64,000 nucleotides of DNA from Brevundimonas sp. AJA228-03 (GTDB taxonomy: Bacteria > Pseudomonadota > Alphaproteobacteria > Caulobacterales > Caulobacteraceae), in NCBI RefSeq assembly GCF_017795885.1, contig NZ_CP059297.1, positions 2,299,001 through 2,363,000 of the forward strand. The letters are read 5' to 3'. The translations under genes were made by a program, and so were the position numbers. The first letter of the stretch is position 1. Each line of letters starts with the position of its first letter. The notes below the pieces were generated by a model, which was given only the letters and a program-made list of their open reading frames with translations, had not been told where the DNA came from and did no database searches. Shown here in pieces: positions 21,757-31,543 of this stretch.

Positions 21757-22404
21757 ATGACACCACGGCAAGATCCCGAACCGCCCCGCGACTGCCCCCT
21801 GTGCCCCCGGCTGGTCGCCTATCGCGAGGAGAACCGCCGCCAGAACCCCGACTGGTGGAACGGCCCCGCGCCCTCGTTCGGCGACCCGGACGCGCGGCTG
21901 CTGGTCGCGGGCCTCGCCCCCGGCCGGACCGGGGCCAACCGGACGGGCCGGCCCTTCACCGGCGACGGGGCGGGCGTCATTCTGTACGAGACGCTGATCC
22001 GGACCGGCTTCGCCACTGGCACCTATGACGCCCGTCCGGACGACGGCCTGACGCTGGTCGACTGCATGATCACCAATGCCGTCCGCTGCGCCCCGCCCCA
22101 GAACAAGCCCCTCCCGATCGAGGAGGCGACCTGTCGCCCGTTCCTCAAGGCCCGGCTGGACGCCCTGTCCCGGCTGAGGGTCATCGTGACCCTGGGCGAC
22201 GTCTCGCGCCGCAGCGTGCTGAAGGCCATGGGCCTTCCGGCCTCGGCCATGGCGTCGGGCCACGGCATGGAGGCCGAAATCGGCGGCTATACCCTGCTGA
22301 ACAGCTATCACTGCTCGCGGCTCAACACGAACACCGGCCGCCTGACGCCGGCGATGTTCGAGGCGATCTTCCGGCGCGCCCGCACCCTCATCGACAGCCG
22401 CTGA
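21757..22404 (+). CDS. Type 5 uracil-DNA glycosylase (UDGb)
   Basis: This base-excision repair enzyme removes uracil and related bases from DNA. The family 5 motif GLAPGRTGANRTGRPFTGD (about residues 48-66) lacks the Asp/Asn used by other UDG families. The C-terminal loop is NSYHCSRLNTNTGRLT. Cysteines in DCPLCPRL and in RCAPPQNKPLPIEEATC can ligate the Fe-S cluster typical of this family. The ATG at 21757 gives 215 aa; a TTG at 21751 is possible. It starts 13 bp after repeat element A3/A4. Confidence 0.92.
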   Translation: MTPRQDPEPPRDCPLCPRLVAYREENRRQNPDWWNGPAPSFGDPDARLLVAGLAPGRTGANRTGRPFTGDGAGVILYETLIRTGFATGTYDARPDDGLTLVDCMITNAVRCAPPQNKPLPIEEATCRPFLKARLDALSRLRVIVTLGDVSRRSVLKAMGLPASAMASGHGMEAEIGGYTLLNSYHCSRLNTNTGRLTPAMFEAIFRRARTLIDSR

Positions 22405-22531
22405 CTCACCTCTCCTGACGGGCGACTGTTGTTCGCCGGACACACGAATCAGGACCGTTCGGGTGTATGAAAACCGGGCGGAACATCTCCGCACAGCTTG
22501 CGTTGGATCCATGCCTTGGGAGGGGCAGACC

Positions 22532-22732
22532 ATGCGTAACAGGCCTTCGCTTTTCACCGCCGCCGAACGCCGGATCGGACTGCTGGCCCTGCTCGCGGCC
22601 ATCGTCCTGACCCTGACGATCATGGTCGCGGAACGCGCCCTCGCGCCGTCGCTGGGAATCTACGGGACCAGCGCCCCGACGCTGACCGCGCCGAACGTCG
22701 TCGACGCCCGACCGCTGAGCCGCGCCGCCTGA
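22532..22732 (+). CDS. Small single-pass membrane protein, 66 aa
   Basis: The ATG at 22532 follows a strong GGGAGGGG ribosome site. The peptide has a basic N-terminus (MRNRPS, then ERR), one hydrophobic helix (about residues 17-33) and a short polar tail. No family is recognised. Its 3' end faces the convergent smpB stop. Confidence 0.55.
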   Translation: MRNRPSLFTAAERRIGLLALLAAIVLTLTIMVAERALAPSLGIYGTSAPTLTAPNVVDARPLSRAA

Positions 22733-22733
22733 T

Positions 22734-23237
22734 CTAGCCGCGGTCGCGCAGCAGCCGGGCCTTGTCTCTGGCCCAGTCGCGGTCGGCCGAGGCCTCGCGC
22801 TTGTCGTGCAGCTTCTTGCCCTTGGCCAGGGCGATCTCCAGCTTGGCCTTGCCGTCGTCGTTCAGATACAGCTTCAGCGGAATGATCGTCTGGCCGTCCT
22901 TCTGCACCGCCCCGATCAGCCGGTCGATCTGCTTTCTGTGCAGCAACAGCTTCCGGGGCCGACGCGGCTCGTGGTTGAACCGGTTGGCCTGCACATAGGG
23001 CGGGATGTCGGCGTTGATCAGCACGATCTCGCGCCCCTCCACCGCCGCATAGCTCTCGGCGATATTGGCCCGCCCCATCCGCAGCGCCTTGATCTCTGTG
23101 CCCAGCAGCATGATCCCGGCCTCGATATTGTCCTCGAGGAAATAGTCGAAGCGGGCACGGCGGTTCTCGGCGATCACCTTGGCCTTGGTAATGGGGGCCC
23201 TGGTCGCGGCCGCGGCCTTCTCTTTGGACGTCGCCAT
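22734..23237 (-). CDS. smpB: SsrA-binding protein SmpB
   Basis: SmpB delivers tmRNA to stalled ribosomes for trans-translation. The ATG at 23237 gives 167 aa. The core is standard: [33 protein letters not shown], then the C-terminal GKKLHDKRE helix that mimics the codon-anticodon. The ATG shares its A with the TGA of dapA. The ssrA RNA gene is not in the window. Confidence 0.97.
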   Translation of the reverse strand: MATSKEKAAAATRAPITKAKVIAENRRARFDYFLEDNIEAGIMLLGTEIKALRMGRANIAESYAAVEGREIVLINADIPPYVQANRFNHEPRRPRKLLLHRKQIDRLIGAVQKDGQTIIPLKLYLNDDGKAKLEIALAKGKKLHDKREASADRDWARDKARLLRDRG

Positions 23238-24121
23238 CAGCCGATTCCGGCCGCGGACAGGGCCGCATCGACGACCGCGCGCGCCTCGGCCGACGTGGGC
23301 ACCAGGGGCAGGCGCACCTCTTCGCCGCACAGCCCCAGCGTCGCCAGCGCATATTTGGTCGGCGACGGCGACGCGTCGGCGAACAGACCCTTGTGAAGCC
23401 CGATCAGCCGATCCTGCCACGACCGGGCGCTCGCCAGGTCCCCGGCCTGAAGCGCGCCGTACAGCGCCACCATCGCGTCCGGCGCGACGTTCGACACCAC
23501 CGAGATCACACCGTGCCCGCCATGGGCCAGATAGCCGAGGCAGCTGGCGTCATCGCCCGAGATCAGGTCGAACTGGCCCGTGATATTGGCACGCATCCAG
23601 CTGACCCGCCCCATGTCGCCGGTCGCGTCCTTGATCCCGACGATGTTCGGATGACCGGCCAGTTCGGCCACCGTCGAATCCGCCAGATCGACGCCCGTCC
23701 GGCCTGGCACATTGTACAGCAACAGCGGCAGCTGGACGGCATCGGCGATGGCCTCGAAATGCGCCTTCAGACCCGCCTGCGACGGCCGGTTGTAGTAGGG
23801 TGTGACGACCAGGGCACCGTCGGCCCCGACGGTCTTGGCATGGCGCACCATCCCGATCGCCTTGTCGGTCGAGGACGATCCCGCGCCCGCGATCACCCGC
23901 ACACGCCCGGCGGCGACGCGCACGCACAGCTCGACCACCTGCCTGTGCTCTTGCGACGACAGGCTGGCGCTTTCGCCTGTGGTGCCCATCGGCACGACGC
24001 CATGAACTCCGGCAGCGATCTGGCGTTCCAGCAGGGCCTCGAATGCGGCTTCGTCCACGTTTCCGTCACGAAGTGGTGTGATCAGGGCGGTGATCACGCC
24101 CTTGAACAAGGGGGCGGTCAT
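23237..24121 (-). CDS. dapA: 4-hydroxy-tetrahydrodipicolinate synthase
   Basis: DapA condenses pyruvate with aspartate semialdehyde in lysine and diaminopimelate synthesis. The 294-aa TIM barrel has GTTGES (about 45-50), the tyrosine in [11 protein letters not shown] and the Schiff-base lysine in GIKDATGD. Gene pairing with smpB by a TGATG overlap is common in Caulobacterales. The slt-type gene diverges 95 bp upstream. Confidence 0.97.
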   Translation of the reverse strand: MTAPLFKGVITALITPLRDGNVDEAAFEALLERQIAAGVHGVVPMGTTGESASLSSQEHRQVVELCVRVAAGRVRVIAGAGSSSTDKAIGMVRHAKTVGADGALVVTPYYNRPSQAGLKAHFEAIADAVQLPLLLYNVPGRTGVDLADSTVAELAGHPNIVGIKDATGDMGRVSWMRANITGQFDLISGDDASCLGYLAHGGHGVISVVSNVAPDAMVALYGALQAGDLASARSWQDRLIGLHKGLFADASPSPTKYALATLGLCGEEVRLPLVPTSAEARAVVDAALSAAGIG

Positions 24122-24216
24122 TGAAACAAGAATACCTTGCGTGGGGATGGGCGGCAGGCGCCTGAAACGAGACGCGAGAGGGTAGGTTGCCGGGGTCGAA
24201 CCCGCAACCGGGATGA

Positions 24217-26286
24217 ATGGGGATCGGACATATCATGCTTGCGACCACCCTGGCGGCCGTTCTGGCCGTTCTCGCGCCGATTCCGCAGACCGCCGACCTG
24301 AACCGCCAGCCGCCCCTGGGCACGCCCTCCGCCTCGAGCGACGCCTATCAGCCGGGCATTCTGAGCCAGGCCGACGTGGCCCTGTTCCGCCAGGGTCTGA
24401 CCGCCGCCCGCGCCCGCGACGTGATCGGTGCGCGCAACGCCATCTCCGGCATCGGCGACGGCACGGCCAGAAAGCTGGTCGAATGGGCCCTGGTCGATAC
24501 CTCCGCCGATCAGCTGTCCTTCACCGAACTGGCCCGGGACAAGACCGCCCTGGCCGGCTGGCCCCGGGCCGAGAGCCGGATCGCGGCGGGCGAACGGGCG
24601 CTGGACCGCGCCGGCATGGGGACCGACGCCGCCCTGGCCTATTTCGCCTCGGACCGGCCGACCACCGTCGAGGGGGCCATCGCCCTGGCCGATGCGCTGG
24701 ACCAGCGCGGTCGCGGGGACGAATCCCGCCTGCTGATCCAGGAATGGTGGCAGACCCAGTCCTTCGACGTGGCGAACCAGACCCGCATCCTGGCCCGCTG
24801 GGGTTCCGCCCTGAAGCAGCGGGATCACGAGGCGCGGCTGAACATGCTGCTCGTCGGCCCGCACGGCCCGGCCACGCGGGCCATGATCGCCCTCGTCTCG
24901 CCCGAGCGACAGACCATCGCCAATGCCGTCCTGTCGCTGCGCAGCGCCTATGGCGGCGATGCGATCGTGGCCAGTCTGTCGCCGTCGCAGGCGATGGATT
25001 CCAATGTCGTGCTGGAGCGGGTCCGCATCCTGCGCGCGGCCGGTCGTCAGACCGAGGGCTTCCCCCTGCTGTCGGCCCTGCCCCCCTCGCCGCTGAATCC
25101 GGATTCCCAGGCCACGCTGTGGTCCGAGCGCCGCAACTATTTCCTCGATGCCCTTGAGCGCCGCGAATGGCGCGCCGCCTATGACGCGATGGCGGGACAC
25201 GGCTTCCCGTCCGGCGAAAAGAAGGTCGATGCCGAGTTCTTCGCCGGCTGGGTCGCCCTGACCAAAATCGGCGATCCGACGACCGCCGCCCGCCATTTCG
25301 AGACCCTGCGCCAGGCGTCACAGACCCCGATCACCCAGGGCCGCGCCCTCTACTGGCTGGGCCGCGCGGCCGAGGCCCGGGGCGACCAGGCAGGGGCCCG
25401 GACCTTCTACCAGGAGGGGGCCCGTCACATTCAGACCTTCTACGGCCAGCTGGCCGCCGAGAAGGCCGGGATCACGACCCTGACCCTGCCCGCCGATCCC
25501 GTCATCACGCAGAATGACGCGGCTGCCTTCGAGGCCAACGAGGTCGTCCGGGCCGCCCGCATCCTGGGCGAGGCCGGCGAGATGAGCCTGTTCCGGGTCT
25601 TCGCCTACCAGCTGGACGACACCCTGCCCGGCGCGACCGATCTGGCCCAGCTGATGGACCTGTCGCGCGGCTACGGCGACGGCTTCGGGGCCATGATGGT
25701 CGGCCGAACCGCCAGCCAGCGCGGCTATCTGATGCCCGAGCGCCAGTATCCGATCCGCATACCGCCGGTCGTGGCCGGGGCCGCCCCGCTGGAGTTCACC
25801 CTGGCCATCACGCGTCAGGAATCCAGCTTCGACCCCCGCGCCCGCTCGGGTGCCGACGCCCGCGGCATGATGCAGTTCCTGCCCTCGACCGCCTCGGGCG
25901 TGGCTCGGCGTCTGGGCATGCCCTGGTCGTCCGAGCGGCTGTGGGACCCGGACTACAACATGACCCTGGGCAGCTATCACCTCGGCGAACTGATGAGCCA
26001 GTTTTCGGGCTCCATGCTGCTGACCACCGTCGGCTATAACGCAGGCCCTGCCCGACCACTGCAGTGGACGGCGCGGTGCGGTGATCCGCGCGGTGGCGTC
26101 GCCGGGGGCGGCGTGGACCCGGCCGATTTCATCGAATGCGCCCCCTTCACCGAGACGCGCAACTACATGATGCGGGTGATGGAAAACATGTCGGTCTACA
26201 AGGCCCGGCTGAACGGCGGTTCCGCCCCCCTGAACCTCTCGCGCGACATCGCGGCGGGCTACAACGGGCCGCGACCGTATCAATAG
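24217..26286 (+). CDS. Soluble lytic murein transglycosylase (Slt70 type)
   Basis: This periplasmic enzyme cleaves peptidoglycan to 1,6-anhydromuropeptides. A hydrophobic N-terminus (export signal) leads into a long alpha-helical superhelix (about 40-500) and a C-terminal SLT domain. That domain has the catalytic Glu in [23 protein letters not shown] and the GYNAGPAR motif. The length of 689 aa fits Slt70. The ATG at 24235 (MLATTL), with GGGGA about 11 bases upstream, is at least as likely as the ATG at 24217. Confidence 0.93.
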   Translation: MGIGHIMLATTLAAVLAVLAPIPQTADLNRQPPLGTPSASSDAYQPGILSQADVALFRQGLTAARARDVIGARNAISGIGDGTARKLVEWALVDTSADQLSFTELARDKTALAGWPRAESRIAAGERALDRAGMGTDAALAYFASDRPTTVEGAIALADALDQRGRGDESRLLIQEWWQTQSFDVANQTRILARWGSALKQRDHEARLNMLLVGPHGPATRAMIALVSPERQTIANAVLSLRSAYGGDAIVASLSPSQAMDSNVVLERVRILRAAGRQTEGFPLLSALPPSPLNPDSQATLWSERRNYFLDALERREWRAAYDAMAGHGFPSGEKKVDAEFFAGWVALTKIGDPTTAARHFETLRQASQTPITQGRALYWLGRAAEARGDQAGARTFYQEGARHIQTFYGQLAAEKAGITTLTLPADPVITQNDAAAFEANEVVRAARILGEAGEMSLFRVFAYQLDDTLPGATDLAQLMDLSRGYGDGFGAMMVGRTASQRGYLMPERQYPIRIPPVVAGAAPLEFTLAITRQESSFDPRARSGADARGMMQFLPSTASGVARRLGMPWSSERLWDPDYNMTLGSYHLGELMSQFSGSMLLTTVGYNAGPARPLQWTARCGDPRGGVAGGGVDPADFIECAPFTETRNYMMRVMENMSVYKARLNGGSAPLNLSRDIAAGYNGPRPYQ

Positions 26287-26312
26287 GTCACCCCAAGGCC
26301 CTTGGGCGGCCC

Positions 26313-26939
26313 TCAGGGCCTCAGCAGGCCCGCGATCAGCGCATCGATCATCGACCGTGACAGGGCCTCGCGGCCGACCCAGTCGAAGTAAGGTTTGGTG
26401 ATCATCAGGGAGACGACGCCGTGTGCGCCGGCCCAGAGCGTCTGGGCCGCGGTGCGCGGATCGCCCCTCAGATGCCCCTGTGCGGCCATATCGCCGACCA
26501 CTGCCTCGAACGCGCGATAGAGCTCCCCGCCCAGGTTCTGGGCCGCCGTCTGCGCGCCGTCGCGCGCCTCGACCGGGCGGGTCAGATAGGTCAGGCGATA
26601 GGCATTGGGATTGTCGAACCCGAAGGCGACATAGGCTTCCAGCAGCCGCCGCAGACGCAGCTCCGGCGGTCCGGGCTCATCCATCACGGCCTCGTTCATG
26701 GCCTGAAGCCGCGCGAACGCGACACGACAGATCTCGTGCAGGATCTCCGACTTCTCGGAAAAATGCATGTAGAGCGCCGTCGACGACAGGCCGACCTCAT
26801 CGGCGATCCGCCGGATCGTGGCCCCCTCATAGCCGACCTCCACGAAGATGCGTTCGGCGGCTTCCAGGATTTCGGCACGCCGGGCATGGCCCTCGCCCTT
26901 GGGCTTGCGCGCACCCTTGACCGGCCCCGCTGAAGACAT
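26313..26939 (-). CDS. TetR/AcrR family transcriptional regulator
   Basis: The N-terminal helix-turn-helix is clear: RRAEILEAAERIFVEVGYEG then IRRIADEVGLSSTALYMHFS. The C-terminal ligand-binding half is variable, with a TLWAGAHGVVSLMI segment like the TetR_C_13/WHG type. I start at the ATG at 26939 (MSSAGP); the frame is open to a GTG at 26975. It converges with the slt gene and diverges from the glycosyltransferase gene at 27018, which may be its target. The ligand is unknown. Confidence 0.9.
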   Translation of the reverse strand: MSSAGPVKGARKPKGEGHARRAEILEAAERIFVEVGYEGATIRRIADEVGLSSTALYMHFSEKSEILHEICRVAFARLQAMNEAVMDEPGPPELRLRRLLEAYVAFGFDNPNAYRLTYLTRPVEARDGAQTAAQNLGGELYRAFEAVVGDMAAQGHLRGDPRTAAQTLWAGAHGVVSLMITKPYFDWVGREALSRSMIDALIAGLLRP

Positions 26940-27017
26940 CGTCGGCAGTTCCGGCACGCGAACAACTCCATCCACGGCGCGACGCCGCCGTGCTGGAATA
27001 GCGGCAATCCCTTCGTC

Positions 27018-28484
27018 ATGCCAACGCCTTGCCCGACACGGGCTTGCCGCCTAGGGTTGTCGGGCAACCTGCGGTTGGCGACCTTGAACACTTTGGCGCA
27101 TCGCTTCGAGGAATGGGCAAGCCGTCGAAGCCTGACCGGGCTTCAGGCCGGCGTCCTGCTGGCGACACTGGTGGCTGCCGGCGCCGGAATACGCCTGGCC
27201 CCTGAAGCGACCGGGGCCATCCTGATCCGCAGTGCGCACCTGGCCTTCGTGCTTGTCGCCCTCTGGCGGGTCTTGCTGATCGTGGTGCCACGGCCTGCGC
27301 CGGGCACCCTGGCGCGGGGGCCGGACCTTCCCCGCTACACCATCCTGGTGGCCCTGCTGGACGAGGCATCGGTGATCGACCAGCTGGTCGAACGCCTGTC
27401 CAGGATCGACTATCCCCCGGATCGACTGGAGGCCTTCCTGGTGCTGGAGGCCCACGACCAGGAGACCATCGACGCGGCCTGGCACGCCGACCGCCCGGCC
27501 TGGATGTCGATCCTGATCGCGCCGCCCGGCCATCCCCGGACCAAGCCCCGCGCCCTGAATGTCGGCCTGGCCGCCGCGACCGGCGCGCTGGTGACCGTCT
27601 ATGATGCCGAGGACGATCCGGATCCGCTTCAGCTTCGCGAGGCGGCGGCGCGCTTCGCCGCCGACGCGTCCGGCACGCTGTCGGCTCTTCAGGCGCCGTT
27701 GCGCATCCGGACCGCGACACGGACCCGCACACCCTTCCTCGATCGCCAGTTCGCCATCGAATACGCCAGCCTGTTCGAGGTCACCTTGCCGGCCATGGCC
27801 TGGCTGGGACTGCCGTTTCCCATGGGCGGGACCAGCAATCACTTCCGGGCGTCGTGGCTGCGCGCCGTCGGCGGCTGGGATGCCCACAATGTCACCGAGG
27901 ATGCCGATCTGGGCTTTCGCCTGTGGCGGGCCGGCGGCACCCTGGGGGTCATCCAGCGCCCGACCCATGAGCCTCCGCCGGGAGGTCTGGGCGCCTGGCT
28001 GCCGCAGCGGACGCGATGGCTGAAGGGGTACATGCAGACCTGCGGCGTTCACACCCGTTCGCTGCACACCCTCGGGTGGCGCGGGGCTCTGGCCCTGCTG
28101 ATGACGGTCGGGGCATCGCTCGCGGCCGCGGCCGTGCACGCGATCTCCGTGGCCTGGGTCGCGGCCCTGGTGCTGGTCGCGGTCGCGGCCGGGCTGGAGC
28201 CTCGCGCCTCGCTGGTGTCCCTGGGTGTTCTGGGCTTCGGGACCGTCGCCGCCTGGAGCAGCGCCTGGCTCGGGACCCGCCGGGCCGGCCTGCCCTGTAC
28301 CCTCGCCGACATCGCCCGGACCCCGCTCTACTGGTCCATGCTGACCCTGGCCTTCGCCCATGGCTTTGCCCGGCTGTTCTACGAGCCCTTCGCCTGGAAC
28401 AAGACACGGCACGTGCCGGACGCCATCGATCTGACAGCCGAAACCGTGGCCGGGCCCGCGACGGCTGGACGGCGGGCCGCCTGA
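27018..28484 (+). CDS. Membrane glycosyltransferase family 2 protein
   Basis: The product is BcsA-like. Two N-terminal hydrophobic segments precede a GT-A domain with LDEASVIDQLVERL, the DxD region VYDAEDDPDP (near residue 195), FPMGGTSNHFRA, the TEDADLGFRL catalytic-base motif and the QRTRWLKGYMQ product-binding motif. Four C-terminal membrane helices follow. Such proteins polymerise or transfer sugars at the inner membrane. The substrate is unknown. The start is uncertain; the first 20 or so residues before LNTLAHRF are weakly supported. Confidence 0.88.
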   Translation: MPTPCPTRACRLGLSGNLRLATLNTLAHRFEEWASRRSLTGLQAGVLLATLVAAGAGIRLAPEATGAILIRSAHLAFVLVALWRVLLIVVPRPAPGTLARGPDLPRYTILVALLDEASVIDQLVERLSRIDYPPDRLEAFLVLEAHDQETIDAAWHADRPAWMSILIAPPGHPRTKPRALNVGLAAATGALVTVYDAEDDPDPLQLREAAARFAADASGTLSALQAPLRIRTATRTRTPFLDRQFAIEYASLFEVTLPAMAWLGLPFPMGGTSNHFRASWLRAVGGWDAHNVTEDADLGFRLWRAGGTLGVIQRPTHEPPPGGLGAWLPQRTRWLKGYMQTCGVHTRSLHTLGWRGALALLMTVGASLAAAAVHAISVAWVAALVLVAVAAGLEPRASLVSLGVLGFGTVAAWSSAWLGTRRAGLPCTLADIARTPLYWSMLTLAFAHGFARLFYEPFAWNKTRHVPDAIDLTAETVAGPATAGRRAA

Positions 28485-28502
28485 CGGCATAAGGCCTGAT
28501 CC

Positions 28503-29402
28503 ATGCCTCCCGTTTTCGCCCCCGAGCCCCAGACGCTGCTGACCTGTGGCTGGTCCGACTATGCCCTGCTTGATTCCGGGGCGGGCAGGAAGCTGGAGCG
28601 ATATGGAGCCCACACGGTCGTCCGGCCCGAGCCCCAGTGCTTCTGGCAGCCGCGCGATCCGACCGCCTTCGACCGCGCCGACGCCCTCTTCGACCCGCAG
28701 GCGCAGGACGAGGATGACGACGGGCGCTGGCGGTTCGCGGGCGGGGCGATCGACACCTTCCCCCTGTCGTGGCGCGAGGTGAGGTTCACGGGCCGCTTCA
28801 CCCCGTTCCGGCACCTGGCCTTCTTCCCCGAGCAGGCGGCGAACTGGGACTGGCTGGACGGACGCGTGCGGGCCCGCGCCCGGCCGAAGATTCTGAACCT
28901 GTTCGGCTACACCGGCGTCGCCAGCCTGGCCTGCGCCGCGGCCGGGGCCGAGGTCACCCACGTCGACGCCTCCAGAAAGTCGGTCGCCTGGGCGCGCGAG
29001 AACGCAGACCTGTCCGGCCTGTCCGACCACCCGATCCGCTGGATCGTCGAGGACGCCCGAAAATGGGTCGCGCGCGAGGTCCGGCGAGGCTCGCGCTATG
29101 ACGGCATCATCCTGGACCCGCCCAAATACGGACGCGGCCCGACGGGCGAGGTCTGGCGGCTGTTCGAGGACATGCCCGCCCTGCTGACGGACTGCGCGGC
29201 CCTGCTGTCCGACGACGCGGACTTCCTGCTGCTGAACGCCTATGCCGCGCGGGTCTCGGGCCTGTCGCTGGCGCATCTGATGCGGGAGGCGACCGCGAAC
29301 CGCGCCGGCCGCATCGACTGGGGCGAACTGGCCCTGTCCGAGGACGGCCCGGACGCCCGCGCCATCGGCCTGTCCTTCTTCGCCCGGTGGAGCGCCTCGT
29401 GA
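28503..29402 (+). CDS. Class I SAM-dependent RNA methyltransferase (RlmI-like)
   Basis: The 299-aa product has the SAM-binding motif NLFGYTGVASLACAAAGAEV (near residue 138), followed by THVDASRKSV and the catalytic-loop motif LDPPKYGRG typical of 23S rRNA cytosine methyltransferases of the RlmI/RlmK type. A PUA domain is not evident at the N-terminus. Its stop overlaps the start of the SpoU-type methyltransferase as GTGA, so two rRNA/tRNA modification genes are coupled. Confidence 0.88.
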   Translation: MPPVFAPEPQTLLTCGWSDYALLDSGAGRKLERYGAHTVVRPEPQCFWQPRDPTAFDRADALFDPQAQDEDDDGRWRFAGGAIDTFPLSWREVRFTGRFTPFRHLAFFPEQAANWDWLDGRVRARARPKILNLFGYTGVASLACAAAGAEVTHVDASRKSVAWARENADLSGLSDHPIRWIVEDARKWVAREVRRGSRYDGIILDPPKYGRGPTGEVWRLFEDMPALLTDCAALLSDDADFLLLNAYAARVSGLSLAHLMREATANRAGRIDWGELALSEDGPDARAIGLSFFARWSAS

Positions 29403-30196
29403 CGGAACGCCTCGTCACCTCCCTGACCAATGACACGGTCAAGGCCGTCCGCGCCCTGCACATGCGCAAGGAGCGCGAGGCCACGGGGCAGTTTCTCGCC
29501 GAGGGCCTGAAGTTCATCGGCGAGGCACTGGATCAGGGCCGCGCGCCCCGGCTGCTGATGGTCGGCATGGAGGCGCGGCCCCATCCGCTGCTGGACCGCG
29601 CGAAGGCCGCGACGCTGGAGGCCGACGGCGAGATCGTCGTCGTCACCCACCCCATCCTCGAAAAGATCAGTCGCCGCGAGAACCCGCAAACCGTGCTGGG
29701 CGTCTTCGACCAGGCCTATGCCCGGCTGGACCAGATCGACCCCGCATCGGCCGCCTGCTGGATCGCGCTGGAGCAGGTCCGTGATCCCGGCAATCTCGGC
29801 ACCATCATCCGCACCGCGGACGCGGCCGGCTGCGGCGGCGTCATCCTGATCGGCGACTGCGTCGATCCCTTTTCCGTGGAGGCCGTGCGCGCCACCATGG
29901 GCAGCGTCTTCGCCGTCGCCATCGTCCGCTGTACGGCCGAGGCCTTCCTGGCCTGGCGGACGACCTGGCCCGGCAGCGTCGTCGGCACCCGGCTGGATGC
30001 CAGCGTCGGCTATCGCGACGCGGCCCTTGCATCGCCGACCCTGATCCTGATGGGCAACGAGCAGGCCGGGCTGACCGACGGCCTCGCCGCCGCCTGCGAC
30101 GTCAATGTGAAGATCCCGATGCGCGGACGGGCCGACAGCCTGAACCTTGCCATCGCCACCGGCATCATGGCCTATGCGGTGACCGACGCCGTCTGA
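29399..30196 (+). CDS. SpoU/TrmH family RNA 2'-O-methyltransferase
   Basis: The 265-aa product has an N-terminal substrate-binding half (REATGQFLAEGLKFIGEAL) and a C-terminal SPOUT knot with the three motifs: EQVRDPGNLGTIIRTADAAG, LILMGNEQAGL and IPMRGRADSLNLAIATGIM. The target nucleotide cannot be read from sequence; RlmB-type or TrmH-type activity is possible. I chose the GTG at 29399 because it overlaps the upstream stop and begins the conserved region; a GTG at 29387 is also in frame. Confidence 0.93.
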   Translation: MTERLVTSLTNDTVKAVRALHMRKEREATGQFLAEGLKFIGEALDQGRAPRLLMVGMEARPHPLLDRAKAATLEADGEIVVVTHPILEKISRRENPQTVLGVFDQAYARLDQIDPASAACWIALEQVRDPGNLGTIIRTADAAGCGGVILIGDCVDPFSVEAVRATMGSVFAVAIVRCTAEAFLAWRTTWPGSVVGTRLDASVGYRDAALASPTLILMGNEQAGLTDGLAAACDVNVKIPMRGRADSLNLAIATGIMAYAVTDAV

Positions 30197-30197
30197 G

Positions 30198-31511
30198 TCA
30201 GTCCTCGACCTTCAGCCGAGACATGCCGATCAGGGCCAGGATGGTCACCACGGCCGTTCCCGCCAGATACAGGCCCACGGCCGGCACACCAAAGGTCTTG
30301 GCCAGAGACGTCGCGGCGTAAGGGGCCACGGACGCTCCCGCTATGCCCGCCAGATTGAACGCCATCGACGCCCCCGTATAGCGCACCGCCGCGCGGAACG
30401 GCCGCGCCATGGTCGAGCTGAGTGGCCCGTAGGTCGCCCCCATCAGGGCGAACCCGATCGAGAAGAAGATCAGCAGTCCGGTCAGCCCCCCCGCGAACAG
30501 CGGCGCGATCAGAAACCCGAACAGGGCGATCCCGACCGAGGCCGCGACCAGCACCTTGATCTGACCGAACGCATCGGCCGCCAGGGCCGAGATCGGGATG
30601 AAGGCGCCAAAGAAGATCACCCCGACCAGCTGGATCGGCAGGATGTCGGCGCGGGTGAATCCCAGGGTCGTCGTCGCCCAGCTGAGCGCGAACACCGTCA
30701 TCAGATAGAACAGCAAAAAGGTCGTGGTGGCCCCCAGCGTCCCCAGAACCAGAGCCCCCTTGTAACGGGCCAGCAGGGTCAGGATGGGGGCCTTGACCCG
30801 CTCGGCCCGCTCGATCACCCGGCTGAACTCCGGCGTCTCGGTGATCCGCAGCCGGACCCACAGGCCGACGATGACCAGGACCGCACTGGCCAGGAACGGC
30901 ACCCGCCATCCCCAATCCAGAAAGGCCTGATCGCTCATCGTCGAGGTCAGGACGATGAAGGCCCCGGTCGACAGGATGAAGCCGATCGGCGCACCCAGTT
31001 GCGGGAACATGCCGAACCAGGCCTTGCGCCCCGGCGGCGCGTTCTCGGTCGCCAGCAGGACCGCGCCGCCCCACTCGCCGCCCAGACCCAGCCCCTGACC
31101 GAACCGGCACAGGGCCAGCAGCAGCGGGGCCACGACGCCGACCTGGGCATAGGTCGGCAACAGGCCGATGACGACGGTCGACAGTCCCATGGTCATCAGG
31201 GCCGCGACCAGGGTCGCCTTCCGCCCGATCCGGTCGCCGAAATGACCGAACACCACCGCCCCGACCGGCCGCGCGAAGAAGGCCAGGGCAAAAGTGGCGA
31301 ACGACTGCAGCTGCGCCGTCAGCGGATCGCCGCCCGGAAAGAACAGGGCCGGAAACACCAGCACGGCGGCGGTCGCATAGATGTAGAAATCGAAGAATTC
31401 GATCGTCGTGCCGATCAGGCTGGCGAACAGGACGCGCCGGGTCGAGGCAGGACTGGGCGCGATCAGCAGGTCAGGTGCGGGCAAGGTCAGCATCCCCATG
31501 TCGATGACCAC
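30198..31511 (-). CDS. MFS transporter, metabolite:H+ symporter type
   Basis: This is a 12-helix inner-membrane transporter of 437 aa. The loop 2-3 motif GHFGDRIGRKATLV and the following GLGLGGEWGGAV are typical of the MHS subfamily (ProP, KgtP and ShiA relatives), which import organic acids or compatible solutes with protons. The substrate cannot be assigned. It is convergent with the SpoU-type gene, with one base between stops. The start may be the ATG at 31493. Confidence 0.9.
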   Translation of the reverse strand: MVIDMGMLTLPAPDLLIAPSPASTRRVLFASLIGTTIEFFDFYIYATAAVLVFPALFFPGGDPLTAQLQSFATFALAFFARPVGAVVFGHFGDRIGRKATLVAALMTMGLSTVVIGLLPTYAQVGVVAPLLLALCRFGQGLGLGGEWGGAVLLATENAPPGRKAWFGMFPQLGAPIGFILSTGAFIVLTSTMSDQAFLDWGWRVPFLASAVLVIVGLWVRLRITETPEFSRVIERAERVKAPILTLLARYKGALVLGTLGATTTFLLFYLMTVFALSWATTTLGFTRADILPIQLVGVIFFGAFIPISALAADAFGQIKVLVAASVGIALFGFLIAPLFAGGLTGLLIFFSIGFALMGATYGPLSSTMARPFRAAVRYTGASMAFNLAGIAGASVAPYAATSLAKTFGVPAVGLYLAGTAVVTILALIGMSRLKVED

Positions 31512-31543
31512 CGATGCGTCGGCTCGGCCCTGTGGTCAAGCGG